64,000 nucleotides of DNA, taken from contig NZ_CP150452.1 in the NCBI RefSeq assembly GCF_051307045.1, positions 1,922,001 through 1,986,000 on the forward strand. Reading direction: 5' to 3'. The notes below the pieces were generated by a model that had not been told where the DNA came from, searched no databases, and saw only the letters and a list, made by a program, of their open reading frames with translations. This document shows, one piece after another, positions 9,395 to 17,573 of the stretch (the first letter of the stretch is position 1; each line of letters starts with the position of its first letter). Position numbers and translations under genes: made by a program. The DNA is from Dryocola sp031988645. GTDB lineage: Bacteria > Pseudomonadota > Gammaproteobacteria > Enterobacterales > Enterobacteriaceae.

Positions 9395-10222
9395 GTGGCC
9401 TTTGACCTGAACGCCTACTTCGCGCGCATTCGTTTTACGGGCGGCTACGCGCCGGACCTGCATACGCTGCGGCAGCTGCATTTGCTGCATACCTGCGCCA
9501 TTCCTTTCGAAAACCTGGATGTGCTGTTAGAGCGCAAAATCCTGCTCGACGATGACAGCGTGTTCGGCAAGCTGGTGACCGCGGGGCGGGGCGGCTATTG
9601 CTACGAGCAAAACGCGCTGCTGCGCCGGGCGCTGCTGGAGATCGGCTTTCAGGTGGAAGATTTAGCGGCGCGGGTAGTGATGATGCGCCCGCAACAGATG
9701 CCTGCCCGCACGCATCGCCTGCTGCTGGTCACGCTCGGGCAGCAGCGCTGGCTGGCGGACGTGGGGTTCGGCGGCAAGACGCTAACCGCCCCGCTGCTTT
9801 TTGAAGCTGACGGCGAACAAACGACCCCACACGGCGTCTATCGCCTGACGCGCGTTGAGGACGATTATCTGCTTAGCCTGCGCGAAGACGGCGAGTGGTT
9901 GCCGCTTTACCGGTTCGATCTGCAGCCGCAGTATTTCGCGGATTACGAAGTCGCGAACCATTACGTTGCCACCTGGCCGGCATCGCATTTCCGCCATCAT
10001 CTGATGCTCTGCCTGCACGTGAGCGACGGAAGATCTGTCACGCTGAATAACCGCCGTCTGACGGCCGGCGGCGAAAAGCAGGAGCTTGCCGACGCGGCCG
10101 CGGTTTATCAGGCGTTGCGCTCCCGTTTCGGTTTGCGCCTGGACTCGGCGAAGCACGGTATCGACTTTGAAACCTTTGCGGCTGCCTTTAACTTATTGCC
10201 CGAGCAGTACCTTCCCCGTTAA
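9395..10222 (+). CDS. nhoA: Arylamine N-acetyltransferase NhoA
   Basis: Cytosolic enzyme that moves acetyl from acetyl-CoA to arylamines, hydrazines and N-hydroxyarylamines. The catalytic triad is visible at family positions: C69 in RGGYCYEQN, H107 in PARTHRLLL and D122 in LADVGFGG. Length is 275 residues against 281 in E. coli. The start is a GTG at 9395 without a strong ribosome site. It is followed after 32 bases by pptA, so the two may be co-transcribed. The location between yncG and pptA fits the E. coli neighbourhood of nhoA. Confidence 0.93.
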   Translation: MAFDLNAYFARIRFTGGYAPDLHTLRQLHLLHTCAIPFENLDVLLERKILLDDDSVFGKLVTAGRGGYCYEQNALLRRALLEIGFQVEDLAARVVMMRPQQMPARTHRLLLVTLGQQRWLADVGFGGKTLTAPLLFEADGEQTTPHGVYRLTRVEDDYLLSLREDGEWLPLYRFDLQPQYFADYEVANHYVATWPASHFRHHLMLCLHVSDGRSVTLNNRRLTAGGEKQELADAAAVYQALRSRFGLRLDSAKHGIDFETFAAAFNLLPEQYLPR

Positions 10223-10254
10223 TGACGATTTTTATTCTTACCAAGGAGAACACC

Positions 10255-10485
10255 GTGCCGCATATCACCGTTAAACATTTCCCGCGCGAGCTGACGGACG
10301 AGCAAAAACAGGCTCTGGCGGAAGAGCTGAGCGACGTTGTTAAAAAGCATTTCGGCTCGAAGGACGCTTCGCTTTCGGTGGCGTTAGTGCCGGTTGAACA
10401 GGATCGCTGGAAAGAGGACGTCTACGACAAAGAGATTAAACCCGCCTTTGATTCGCTGGCCAAAAAGCCGGGCTACAGCATGTAG
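10255..10485 (+). CDS. pptA: 4-oxalocrotonate tautomerase family protein PptA
   Basis: Small tautomerase of 76 residues that acts on enol/keto substrates such as phenylpyruvate in vitro. The family uses an N-terminal proline exposed when the initiator Met is removed, so the start must be the GTG at 10255, which encodes M-PHITVKHF. This is supported by AAGGAG at 10243-10248, six bases upstream. A longer frame from 10222 would bury Pro1 and is rejected. The C-terminus KKPGYSM matches E. coli PptA (KKPGYSMNA). The physiological substrate is not known. Confidence 0.9.
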   Translation: MPHITVKHFPRELTDEQKQALAEELSDVVKKHFGSKDASLSVALVPVEQDRWKEDVYDKEIKPAFDSLAKKPGYSM

Positions 10486-11114
10486 CACTGGCCTTCGCCC
10501 ATGCGTCAGCCGCGCATGGGCGTGGCGAAAGTTATCCACAAAATCGGTGGATAACTCTGTGGGATTCTATGTAGATCCCTGTGAGAAGCCGAATCTTTGA
10601 CCGTGCTCACACCTTTTATGCTTTCCTTATGCCCCCGGCAGGGCGTGACGTTTTTATCGCCAGTTCTCTGTCTGCAATTAATCGGTTAATTAATTTTTAT
10701 CCTCTGGGAAATAGAGGAATGGCTTTTTAAACGGCAACGTAAAGAAATGAAAAGGGCCGGCGGAAGGCAGGTAAAATATGGTACAAATTTGCCGTGTTTG
10801 ACTACTGAGGACAATTTACTATCCGCAACCGATGAGAAGCAATACCGCGGATACGTTGTGAATATTATGGACATTATGTTTGCGAACAAGCTGTTCAAAA
10901 CGTTATTAACAAACCATCCGGTTATTTTTCCTTCCGCTTTCTCCCTGTCCGGTGAACAACACTGGCGCAACGCGCTATAGTTCCGCTCTCCTGATCTCGC
11001 CGTCGCGCGCATCCCTTGCGCTGCAAGGCTATCCGGCTTTTTTTTCGGTTTTCTTATTCTTTAACGCATAAGACAAGCCGCCGTACCGTTATTTTCTCTG
11101 TCAGGAGAGAAACC
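10486..11114. other. 629-base gap: inverted repeats, no convincing gene
   Basis: This gap holds facing DnaA-box-like repeats (10531-10555), a perfect AATTAA-TCGG-TTAATT palindrome (10676-10691), and presumably the mdtJI promoter. Two small overlapping reading frames (10747-10980 plus; 10686-11012 minus) have no recognisable motif and no clear ribosome site, and I do not call them. Confidence 0.6.
10531..10555. repeat. Inverted repeat formed by opposing DnaA-box-like 9-mers
   Basis: GTTATCCAC and GTGGATAAC are perfect 9-bp arms with a 7-base spacer. The left copy extends to TTATCCACA (10532-10540), the consensus DnaA box; the right copy has one mismatch. It may simply be a hairpin after pptA. 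Confidence 0.5.
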
Positions 11115-11489
11115 ATGATTTACTGGATTTTATTAGCTCTGGCTATTGCCGCAGAAATTATCGGCACCTTGTCGATGAAATGGTCAAGCATGAGTGATAA
11201 TAACCTGGGTTATATTTTCATGCTGGCGATGATTTCCCTGTCCTATATTTTACTTTCGTTCTCCATTAAACGCATTGCCCTTGGCGTGGCCTATGCCATG
11301 TGGGAAGGCATAGGTATTTTATTTATTACGCTGTTTAGCGTTCTGCTGTTTGACGAGCCGATCTCAACGCTGAAAATTATCGGCTTAACCACGCTGGTGA
11401 TCGGCATTGCGCTGATTAAATCAGGCACCGGCGCAAAGAAAACGCGTAGGGCGCAGCCGGGCCGGGGAGGTGATCATGCCGTCGTTTGA
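11115..11489 (+). CDS. mdtJ: Spermidine export protein MdtJ
   Basis: Small multidrug resistance subunit with four membrane helices that works with MdtI to export spermidine across the inner membrane. The 124-residue protein begins MIYWILLALAIAAE, with the conserved membrane Glu at E14, followed by GTLSMKWS as in the family. The ATG at 11115 follows CAGGAGAG at about 11102-11109. The end overlaps mdtI by 14 bases, which suggests translational coupling and a 1:1 complex. The gene pair and its neighbour ydgD are as in E. coli. Confidence 0.93.
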   Translation: MIYWILLALAIAAEIIGTLSMKWSSMSDNNLGYIFMLAMISLSYILLSFSIKRIALGVAYAMWEGIGILFITLFSVLLFDEPISTLKIIGLTTLVIGIALIKSGTGAKKTRRAQPGRGGDHAVV

Positions 11490-11805
11490 ATGGATCCACG
11501 CCGCCTGGCTACTGGCCGCCATCGTGCTGGAAATTACGGCGAACATTTTACTTAAGCATTCCGACGGTTTCCGCCGTCCGCTGTACGGCGCGCTTTCTCT
11601 GCTGGCGGTGCTTGCGGCCTTCAGCGCGCTGGCGCAGGCGGTTAAAGGCATCGAGCTTTCGTTGGCTTATGCGCTCTGGGGCGGGTTTGGGATTGCCGCG
11701 ACGGTCGCCGCGGGCTGGGTACTGTTTGGCCAGCGCCTCAATCGCAAAGGCTGGCTGGGGCTGGTCTTTCTGCTGGCGGGCATGATTATCATTAAAATTG
11801 CCTGA
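11476..11805 (+). CDS. mdtI: Spermidine export protein MdtI
   Basis: Second subunit of the MdtJI small multidrug resistance pair, 109 residues as in E. coli, with four membrane helices and the conserved membrane Glu at E19 (AAIVLE). FGQRLNRKGW near the C-terminus is identical to E. coli. The start is the ATG at 11476, five bases after GGGGAGG; a GTG at 11470 is an upstream alternative but lies inside the ribosome site. It overlaps the end of mdtJ, so the two are one operon. A perfect hairpin follows at 11815. Confidence 0.93.
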   Translation: MPSFEWIHAAWLLAAIVLEITANILLKHSDGFRRPLYGALSLLAVLAAFSALAQAVKGIELSLAYALWGGFGIAATVAAGWVLFGQRLNRKGWLGLVFLLAGMIIIKIA

Positions 11806-11814
11806 GGCTCAGGA

Positions 11815-11836
11815 TAGCCCGGCCTGCGCCGGGCTA
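11815..11836. terminator. Hairpin between mdtI and ydgD
   Basis: TAGCCCGGC-CTGC-GCCGGGCTA, perfect 9-bp arms. It covers the last bases of ydgD and lies 10 bases after mdtI, so it can serve both converging transcripts. No T run follows. Confidence 0.55.
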
Positions 11837-12640
11837 CTGGCTAGCCAGCGCTTCTAAGCGATCGCGAAAACCGGTTACTGCAATGGCGCGGTTATCGGCG
11901 CGGTAGCGGTCTTTCGCCGCCGGCGCCGAGCTTTGTACGGCAATCAGCTGCCAGCCGTCTGCGGTTTTTAGCATCAACGGCGAACCGCTGTCGCCCGGCA
12001 GCGTGTCGCACTGGTGCGACAAAACGGTTTTTTGCGCCCAGCCGGTTATCACGCAGTCGGTATGCGTATAGAGATCGTCCAGATGATCCTCAGGATAGCC
12101 GGACTGCGTCACCTTGCGGTTTTGCGCTTTTAGCGCATCGGTCAGCGCCTCGCGATCGCCTTCAAATAAGGGAAGCGGCGTAATGCCCGAAGGCGGGTTA
12201 TGCAAAATCACCAGGCCGAAATCGTGCGGCGCCGCGCCGGGCGGCACAATCCAGCCATCCCCGTCGGCTTTTAAACGTCGTCCAAGGGTGCTTTCCACCC
12301 GGCCTTCGATATCATGAATTTCGTAACGCCATTTTCCCTTCGAGGAGATAAAGCGTAGCGCGACGGCTTTGTCGGGTTTGCCCCGTGGAGGCTGCAGCAG
12401 ACAATGTCCGGCGGTTAGGGCCAGATGAGGTGAAATTAAGGTGGCTGTGCATAAATTGCCGCTGGCGGTTTCCAGCTGGCCGATGGCGTCCCAGGGAGAA
12501 TGAGCGGGATCCTTTACGTGGGTGCGGTCGTCGTTGCCAAAAAACAACGTTTTCACTTCCGCGGCGCTGTCGTCATCCGCGTGGGTCAGTGCCGGTAACA
12601 GACACAAAGCTCCTAACAGCAATACAACTTTTTTGCGCAT
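11834..12640 (-). CDS. ydgD: Trypsin-like serine protease YdgD, periplasmic
   Basis: Predicted secreted serine endoprotease of 268 residues with a signal peptide (residues 1-21, ending LTHA). The chymotrypsin-type triad is complete: H79 in LTAGHC, D140 in PHDFGLVIL and S218 in LPGDSGSPL. Paired cysteines at C64/C80 and C196/C211 suggest disulfides suited to the periplasm. E. coli has ydgD in the same place between mdtI and asr. Its substrate is unknown. The small gene ydgU and acid-inducible asr lie upstream on the same strand, so acid induction by read-through is possible but not shown. Confidence 0.9.
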   Translation of the reverse strand: MRKKVVLLLGALCLLPALTHADDDSAAEVKTLFFGNDDRTHVKDPAHSPWDAIGQLETASGNLCTATLISPHLALTAGHCLLQPPRGKPDKAVALRFISSKGKWRYEIHDIEGRVESTLGRRLKADGDGWIVPPGAAPHDFGLVILHNPPSGITPLPLFEGDREALTDALKAQNRKVTQSGYPEDHLDDLYTHTDCVITGWAQKTVLSHQCDTLPGDSGSPLMLKTADGWQLIAVQSSAPAAKDRYRADNRAIAVTGFRDRLEALASQ

Positions 12641-12748
12641 ATCACTCTCTGTGGGGCGATTAATTATGATTTTTGTATAAACCCGATGAATGGGGTAACT
12701 ATAGACGGGTCGCGCCGAAAGTGGGAGTAAAAACAGCGTACTACGCCT

Positions 12749-12829
12749 TTAAATCCAGAAGCTGAAGGTAATAATGCCGCAAATAATCAGCAGCGAAAGG
12801 ATGATTTCAAAACCGTAGCGTCGCAACAT
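12749..12829 (-). CDS. ydgU: Small membrane protein YdgU
   Basis: A 26-residue protein of one predicted membrane helix, beginning MLRRYGFEIILSLLI and ending TFSFWI. E. coli has ydgU between asr and ydgD, and the YdgU sequence I remember has a similar RYRFEFI opening. The ATG at 12829 follows TCTGGAGT on the minus strand, a good ribosome site. Upstream in the same direction are two hairpins after asr, so it may be reached by read-through from the acid-induced asr promoter. Function unknown. Confidence 0.7.
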   Translation of the reverse strand: MLRRYGFEIILSLLIICGIITFSFWI

Positions 12830-12850
12830 CACCCGGACTCCAGAAGTAAA

Positions 12851-12868
12851 CGCCCGGCGAGTCGGGCG
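12851..12868 (-). repeat. Hairpin upstream of ydgU
   Basis: CGCCCG and CGGGCG arms around six bases. On the minus strand the hairpin is followed by TTTACTT, so it could be a weak terminator or a structured leader of ydgU. Confidence 0.4.
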
Positions 12869-12995
12869 CGGGATGACTGACAATGATCGTTGCACCCCGG
12901 GTTGCGAAATAGCAACCTGTATCAACAATGGATGCCGTCTTCTGGTCTGCCCCAGACGCCAAAAAAACACGCTTTTGGGCGACTGTCATCAAACT

Positions 12996-13020
12996 AAACA
13001 CCCGGCGAACCGGGTGTTTT
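12996..13020 (-). terminator. Terminator of asr
   Basis: AAACACCCGG-CGAA-CCGGGTGTTT, perfect 10-bp arms, 37 bases after the asr stop on the minus strand. The arms end in short T runs on both strands. Confidence 0.75.
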
Positions 13021-13057
13021 TATTAAGACTTTAATGCCGGGGCGGCCCCCGGTCGCC

Positions 13058-13456
13058 TTATGCTGCCGGCTGTGCAGCTGGTTTGGTCGCAGCGTGGGTC
13101 GCTTTTTTGTGGTGCTTTTTAGCAGCCTGCGCTTTCTGTTCGGTCTGAGCAGGTTTTGCCGCTTCAGCTTTTACCGCTTTCTTGTGGTGCTTTTTAGCCG
13201 CCTGGGCTTTCTGCTCGGTCTGAGCAGGTTTTGCCGCTTCAGCTTTTACCGCTTTTTTATGGTGCTTTTTAGCAGCCTGAGCTTTCTGCTCGGTAGCGGC
13301 TTTTTTGTGTTTTTTGTGATGGGTGGTTTTAGCTGGCGCTTTAGCCGGAGCGGCAGCGGTAGCAGCAGGCGCTGGCGTCGCGGTAGTGTCAGCGGCGAAA
13401 GCAGCGGAAGACAGACCCACGAGCGCTGCAACAACCAGAGCTAATACTTTATTCAT
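13058..13456 (-). CDS. asr: Acid shock protein Asr
   Basis: Exported, very basic protein of 132 residues strongly induced by external acid in E. coli. A signal peptide ends around AFAA (residues 1-22). The rest is Ala/Lys/His/Gln-rich with repeats of KKHHKKAVKAEAAKPAQ; the precursor is processed in the periplasm in E. coli and is thought to sequester protons or shield proteins. Two near-identical 75-bp units encode residues 61-110 and a partial third follows. An RstA box lies upstream at 13561, as for E. coli asr. Enteric Asr proteins vary in repeat number. Confidence 0.95.
   Translation of the reverse strand: MNKVLALVVAALVGLSSAAFAADTTATPAPAATAAAPAKAPAKTTHHKKHKKAATEQKAQAAKKHHKKAVKAEAAKPAQTEQKAQAAKKHHKKAVKAEAAKPAQTEQKAQAAKKHHKKATHAATKPAAQPAA
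13100..13276 (-). repeat. Tandem 75-bp repeats inside asr
   Basis: Two near-identical 75-bp units (13202-13276 and 13127-13201) and a partial third unit. They encode AAKKHHKKAVKAEAAKPAQ followed by TEQKAQ. Such arrays can gain or lose units. Confidence 0.8.
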
Positions 13457-13512
13457 CTCGACATCCTCGAATTTGTTTGTGTGTGAACCCCACTGCGGGG
13501 CCGTTGAGATGA

Positions 13513-13574
13513 ACTATAGGCTTGTCGCTCGCCGCCTTCAGTGAGTGATTGGTATCGGCGTGTAACGGAATGTA
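13513..13574 (-). promoter_or_regulatory. asr promoter with RstA box
   Basis: The minus strand reads TACATTCCGTTACA (13574-13561), one mismatch from the RstA consensus TACATNTNGTTACA. Further down is TATAGT (13518-13513), a plausible -10 element about 57 bases upstream of the asr ATG. In E. coli asr is activated by RstAB under acid conditions. Confidence 0.7.
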
Positions 13575-13597
13575 CAAAGGGCGCGGGAAGCATGAAA

Positions 13598-13623
13598 GCG
13601 CCGGGAATCGCTATCCCCGGCGC
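13598..13623 (-). terminator. Terminator of the M32 carboxypeptidase gene
   Basis: GCGCCGGG and CCCGGCGC arms, 8 bp, 10-base loop, starting 7 bases past the stop of the gene at 13630. A short TTTC follows on the minus strand. Confidence 0.6.
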
Positions 13624-13629
13624 CATGCA

Positions 13630-15114
13630 TTACAGATAACGTGCTTCTAAATGTTTGCGGAAATACAGCGGGTTAAGGTCTTCGCCCGTGGCATTGACGA
13701 TCAGCTGCGAGGTGCTAAAGCGGCTGCCGTGCTGCCAGATATTCTGGCTTAGCCAGTCGAACAGGGCGGCGAAGTTTCCTGCGGCGATGTCGCTTTCAAG
13801 CTGCGGTAGCGCAAGTTTCGCGGCGTTGAACAGCTGCGCTGCGTACATCGCGCCCAGCGTGTACGACGGGAAGTAGCCGAACGCGCCGTCCGTCCAGTGG
13901 ATATCCTGCATGCAGCCGTTACGGTAGTTATCTTTGGTGGACAGCCCCAGCCAGCGCTGCATTTTCTCATCCCACAGCGCGGGAATGTCTTCCACCTCAA
14001 TCTCTCCTTCAATAAGCGCCCGTTCGATCTCATAGCGCAGCACCACGTGCGCCGGGTAGCTCACCTCATCGGCATCCACGCGGATATAACCGCGTTCAAC
14101 GCGCTGATTCACGGCGACGAAGTTCTGCATTTCGAAAGCGGGCTGCGCGCCGAAGCGGGCAATGATTTTTGGCAGCAGCAGGCTGAGGAACTCTTTACTG
14201 CGGCCAAGCTGCATCTCAAAGAACAGGCTTTGCGATTCATGAATCGCCGTGGAGCGGGCGTGGGAAACCGGCTGGCCCAGCCATTCGCGCGGAAGATTCT
14301 GTTCGTAGCGGGCGTGCCCGGTTTCATGAATCACGCCGAACAGCGAGGAGATCAGATCGTTTTCATCGTAGCGCGTGGTGATGCGAACGTCCTCGGGCAC
14401 GCCGCCGCAGAAGGGATGCGCGCTCACGTCCAGACGACCGCCGTTAAAATCGAACCCGAGAAGCTGCATCACCTCCAGGCCGAGCTCGCGCTGAGTGGCG
14501 GTAGCAAAGGGGCCGGTCGGCACGATGGCCGGCTGCTTAGCCTGTTTTTCCACGACCTTTTGCAGCAGGTCCGGCAGCCAGCCGCGCAGGTCGCCGAACA
14601 GCACGTCGAGTTTGGCGCTCGTCATGCCGGGCTCGTAAAGATCGAGCAGCGCGTCGTAGCGTGAAATGCCTTTCGCTTCAGCGCGCAGCCTGGCTTCTTC
14701 GCGGCTAACGCGCACGACCTCTTTCAGGTTGGCCGCGAAGCCCTGCCAGTCGTTGGCCGGACGCTGCGTGCGCCAGCCGTGTTCGCAGCGGGTGCCCACC
14801 AGCGACTTTTCTTCGACCAGCGATTCGGGCAGCAGCACGGCCTCCTGATACTGGCGGGTCATTTCACGAAGGTTGGCGCGCTCGACGTCGTTGAGCTCTT
14901 CCTGCGCGGCGGCCTGCAGCAGCGTAGCGATTTTTTTATCGGTCAGAATTTGATGCTGCAGCACGCTCAGCTCGGCGAGCGCTTCACCGCGTGCTGCGCT
15001 GCCGTTCGGCGGCATGCAGGTAAACATGTCCCATCCGGCGATCGCCGAGAGGTGTCCGAAGCGGGACAGGCGCTGGAAGGTGCGGGTGAGATGGTTATAG
15101 TTTTGCTTTTCCAT
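13630..15114 (-). CDS. Carboxypeptidase M32 (thermostable carboxypeptidase 1 type)
   Basis: Cytosolic zinc metallocarboxypeptidase of 494 residues that removes C-terminal residues from peptides. The zinc motif is HETGH at residues 263-267 with the third ligand E293 in IHESQSLFFE; the family motif YRNGCMQDIHW is at about 405-415. There is no signal peptide. E. coli K-12 has no gene here, but the family is found in other enterics. Neighbours asr and ynfM are unrelated in function, and 71 bases separate it from ynfM, so the two could share transcripts. Confidence 0.92.
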   Translation of the reverse strand: MEKQNYNHLTRTFQRLSRFGHLSAIAGWDMFTCMPPNGSAARGEALAELSVLQHQILTDKKIATLLQAAAQEELNDVERANLREMTRQYQEAVLLPESLVEEKSLVGTRCEHGWRTQRPANDWQGFAANLKEVVRVSREEARLRAEAKGISRYDALLDLYEPGMTSAKLDVLFGDLRGWLPDLLQKVVEKQAKQPAIVPTGPFATATQRELGLEVMQLLGFDFNGGRLDVSAHPFCGGVPEDVRITTRYDENDLISSLFGVIHETGHARYEQNLPREWLGQPVSHARSTAIHESQSLFFEMQLGRSKEFLSLLLPKIIARFGAQPAFEMQNFVAVNQRVERGYIRVDADEVSYPAHVVLRYEIERALIEGEIEVEDIPALWDEKMQRWLGLSTKDNYRNGCMQDIHWTDGAFGYFPSYTLGAMYAAQLFNAAKLALPQLESDIAAGNFAALFDWLSQNIWQHGSRFSTSQLIVNATGEDLNPLYFRKHLEARYL

Positions 15115-15185
15115 AGGGCCTCGTGAGTGTCGTTAACGCAGCGAAAATAGCAAAAAGCGTTAATAAAAACGAGGCCCGACGGCGG

Positions 15186-16442
15186 TTAACGTACGCGATG
15201 GTGCAGGCGGCTTCCGACCAGTAAAGCAACGACCAGCAGCGAGCCGATAAAGCCGGCGACGCCGTACCAGGCGAACCGGTGCCAGAACAGGCCTCCCAGC
15301 GTGCCCGCAAGGCTTGAGCCGAGGTAATAGCTGAACAGATAAAGCGAAGAGGCCTGGCCTCTGGCGCGTTTCGCGCGCGGCCCGATCCAGCTGCTGGCGA
15401 CGGAGTGCGCCGCAAAGAAGCCGGCGGAAAACAGCAGCATGCCGGCGAAAATCACCGCCAGCGGCGAGAATACGGTGAGCACCAGGCCCAGCAGCATCAC
15501 GCCGGTTGAGAAGATCATCACCGGGCCGCGGCCAAATTTCGCCGTCATCGCCCCGGCTTTTGGCGAACTCCAGGTGCCGGTCAGGTAGGCGACGGAAAGC
15601 AGGCCCACCACCGCCTGGCTTAAGAACCACGGCGCTTCCATCAGGCGATAGCCGATGTAGTTAAACAGCGTGACGAACGCCCCCATCAGTAAAAAACCTT
15701 CGGCAAACAGCAGCGGCAACCCCTCGTCGCGCCAGTGCAGCCGGAAATTAATAAACAGCGTCTTAGGGCGCAGCGAAGAAGGGCGGAAGTGGCGCGACTC
15801 CGGCAGAATTTTCCAGAACATCAGGGCGGAGGCGAGGGCAAAACAGCCAATCGCCGCCACCGCAACGCGCCAGCTAAAGAAGTCCGTGAGTACGCCGCTT
15901 AACAGGCGCCCGCTCATGCCGCCAATCGAATTCCCGCTGATGTACAGCCCCATAGAGAAGGCCACGACGCTCGGGTGGATCTCTTCGCTAAGGTAGGTCA
16001 TGCCCACGGCGGCCACGCCGCTCAGGGAAAGGCCGATCAGCGCGCGCATCAGCAGGATGCCGTGCCAGCTGGTCATCATCGTGGAAAGCAGCGTGCAGCA
16101 GGAGGCGAGCAGCAAGGCCGTCACCATGACCGGCTTGCGGCCGACGGCGTCGGAAAGCGGCCCGGTGAACAGTAACCCCGTGGCGAGCATGGCGGTGGAT
16201 ATCGACAGGGAAATACTGCTGCTGGCGGGCGAGACGCCGAATTCATGGGAGAGCACCGGCAAAATGGGCTGCACGCAGTAAAGCAGAGCGAAGGTGGCAA
16301 GTCCGGCGGAGAAAAGCGCCAGGGTGACGCGCATAAACTGGGGCGAACCGCGTTTAATATAGGCGGCCGCTGCCGGCCTGACGGAAATACTGTCGTCAAC
16401 GTCCGGTGCCGGAGCGGAGCTGACGGAGGATGTACGGCTCAA
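15186..16442 (-). CDS. ynfM: Inner-membrane MFS transporter YnfM
   Basis: Major facilitator of about 12 helices, 418 residues. Almost every segment follows E. coli YnfM as I remember it (for example RVTLALFSAGLATFALLYC, and ASSWIGPRAKRA near the C-terminus). YnfM has been linked to arabinose efflux in screens, but the natural substrate is not settled. The start is taken as TTG at 16442 (MSRTSS, as E. coli MSRTTT), with AAGGA seven bases upstream; a TTG at 16448 is in frame. It is divergent from the LysR regulator ynfL, its probable regulator. Confidence 0.92.
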   Translation of the reverse strand: MSRTSSVSSAPAPDVDDSISVRPAAAAYIKRGSPQFMRVTLALFSAGLATFALLYCVQPILPVLSHEFGVSPASSSISLSISTAMLATGLLFTGPLSDAVGRKPVMVTALLLASCCTLLSTMMTSWHGILLMRALIGLSLSGVAAVGMTYLSEEIHPSVVAFSMGLYISGNSIGGMSGRLLSGVLTDFFSWRVAVAAIGCFALASALMFWKILPESRHFRPSSLRPKTLFINFRLHWRDEGLPLLFAEGFLLMGAFVTLFNYIGYRLMEAPWFLSQAVVGLLSVAYLTGTWSSPKAGAMTAKFGRGPVMIFSTGVMLLGLVLTVFSPLAVIFAGMLLFSAGFFAAHSVASSWIGPRAKRARGQASSLYLFSYYLGSSLAGTLGGLFWHRFAWYGVAGFIGSLLVVALLVGSRLHHRVR

Positions 16443-16546
16443 AATCAATCCTTAAAACGATGTGTTGTTGCCTGCGTTCCCCCAGAGTAGAAAACGGCGA
16501 ATGTTCTGTCTAATATATTAATAATCTCAATTGATATGTTTAAAAT

Positions 16547-17449
16547 ATGAATATCGAACTACGGCATCTGCGCTATTTCGTCGCGGTGGCGGAAGAGCTG
16601 CATTTCGGGCGCGCCGCCGCGCGTTTGCGTATCTCTCAGCCTCCGTTAAGCCAGCAAATTCAGATCCTCGAGCAGCAAATCGGCGCCCGGCTGCTGGCGC
16701 GCACCAACCGCAGCGTGAACCTTACGGCGGCGGGGCAGCAGTTTTTGACCGATGCGCGCCAGATTCTCGGGCAGGTTGAAGCGGCGGCGGCGCGAGCCGG
16801 GCGGTTGCATCAGGGGGAAACGGGGGAGCTACGCATCGGGTTTACCTCTTCCGCGCCCTTTATGAAAGGCGTTTCGGACAGCCTGTCAACGTTCAGAAAA
16901 CGCTATCCGGACGTGCATATTCAGATGCGTGAAATCAATACCCGCCAGCAAATCGCACCGCTCAACGACGGCGAGCTGGATCTGGGGCTAATGCGCAATA
17001 CGCGCCTGCCGGATACGCTGGCGTGGAAGCTGGTGCTGCGCGAGCCGCTGCTGGCGATGGTGCACCGCGATCACCCGCTGGCCGGGCGTAAAGCTATCTC
17101 CCTTCAGGATCTGGCGCCCGAGCCTTTCGTGTTCTTTGATCCCCACGTCGGCACCGGCCTGTATGACGATATTCTCGGCCTGCTGCACCGCTGCGGTATT
17201 TCACCCTATATCACCCAGGAAGTGGGGGAGGCGATGACGATTATCGGCCTGGTATCCGCAGGGCTTGGGGTCTCGATTTTGCCCGCCTCCTTTAAGCGCG
17301 TGCGGGTCAGCGACGTCGTGTGGCTGCCTTTGCAGGAGCAGGAGGCGCGCTCGGAGATGTGGCTGGTGTGGCCTAAACATCGTGAGCTCTCAAACGCCGC
17401 GCTTCGTATCAGCGAGCTGTTAACCGAGGCGACTTGTGGGCTAAAATAA
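16547..17449 (+). CDS. ynfL: LysR-family regulator YnfL
   Basis: 300-residue LysR-type regulator with an N-terminal winged helix-turn-helix (residues 4-62, LRHLRYFVAVAEELHFGRAA) and a C-terminal effector domain with FVFFDPHVGTGLYDDILGL, conserved with E. coli YnfL. It is divergent from ynfM across 104 bases, the classic LysR arrangement, so it probably controls ynfM. Its effector is unknown. There is no evident ribosome site just before the ATG. Confidence 0.92.
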   Translation: MNIELRHLRYFVAVAEELHFGRAAARLRISQPPLSQQIQILEQQIGARLLARTNRSVNLTAAGQQFLTDARQILGQVEAAAARAGRLHQGETGELRIGFTSSAPFMKGVSDSLSTFRKRYPDVHIQMREINTRQQIAPLNDGELDLGLMRNTRLPDTLAWKLVLREPLLAMVHRDHPLAGRKAISLQDLAPEPFVFFDPHVGTGLYDDILGLLHRCGISPYITQEVGEAMTIIGLVSAGLGVSILPASFKRVRVSDVVWLPLQEQEARSEMWLVWPKHRELSNAALRISELLTEATCGLK

Positions 17450-17538
17450 GCGTAAAACCAGTCTATTATGTGCGGTAAATCACAACCCTACGTAAATATT
17501 TGACTACCCCGCTTGAAGTGTTTCACCATAGCCGAAAG

Positions 17539-17562
17539 TTTATTTCGAAGCGCGAAAATAAA
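17539..17562 (+). promoter_or_regulatory. Mlc operator in the mlc leader
   Basis: TTTATTTCG-AAGCG-CGAAAATAAA is a near-perfect palindrome resembling Mlc sites at E. coli ptsG and mlc. It lies 12 bases before the mlc start, consistent with autoregulation. Confidence 0.75.
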
Positions 17563-17573
17563 GGGAGTACCAC

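Noticed and set aside
10686..11012. Small open frames in the pptA-mdtJ gap
   Set aside because: No ribosome site, motif or conserved neighbour; the two frames overlap on opposite strands.
12807..13001. 64-codon open frame between asr and ydgU as a gene
   Set aside because: It covers two hairpins and overlaps ydgU out of frame; more likely a structured repeat. Kept only as a finding.
13100..13276. CRISPR-like direct repeats
   Set aside because: They are in-frame tandem codon repeats of asr with no spacers; no cas genes are present.
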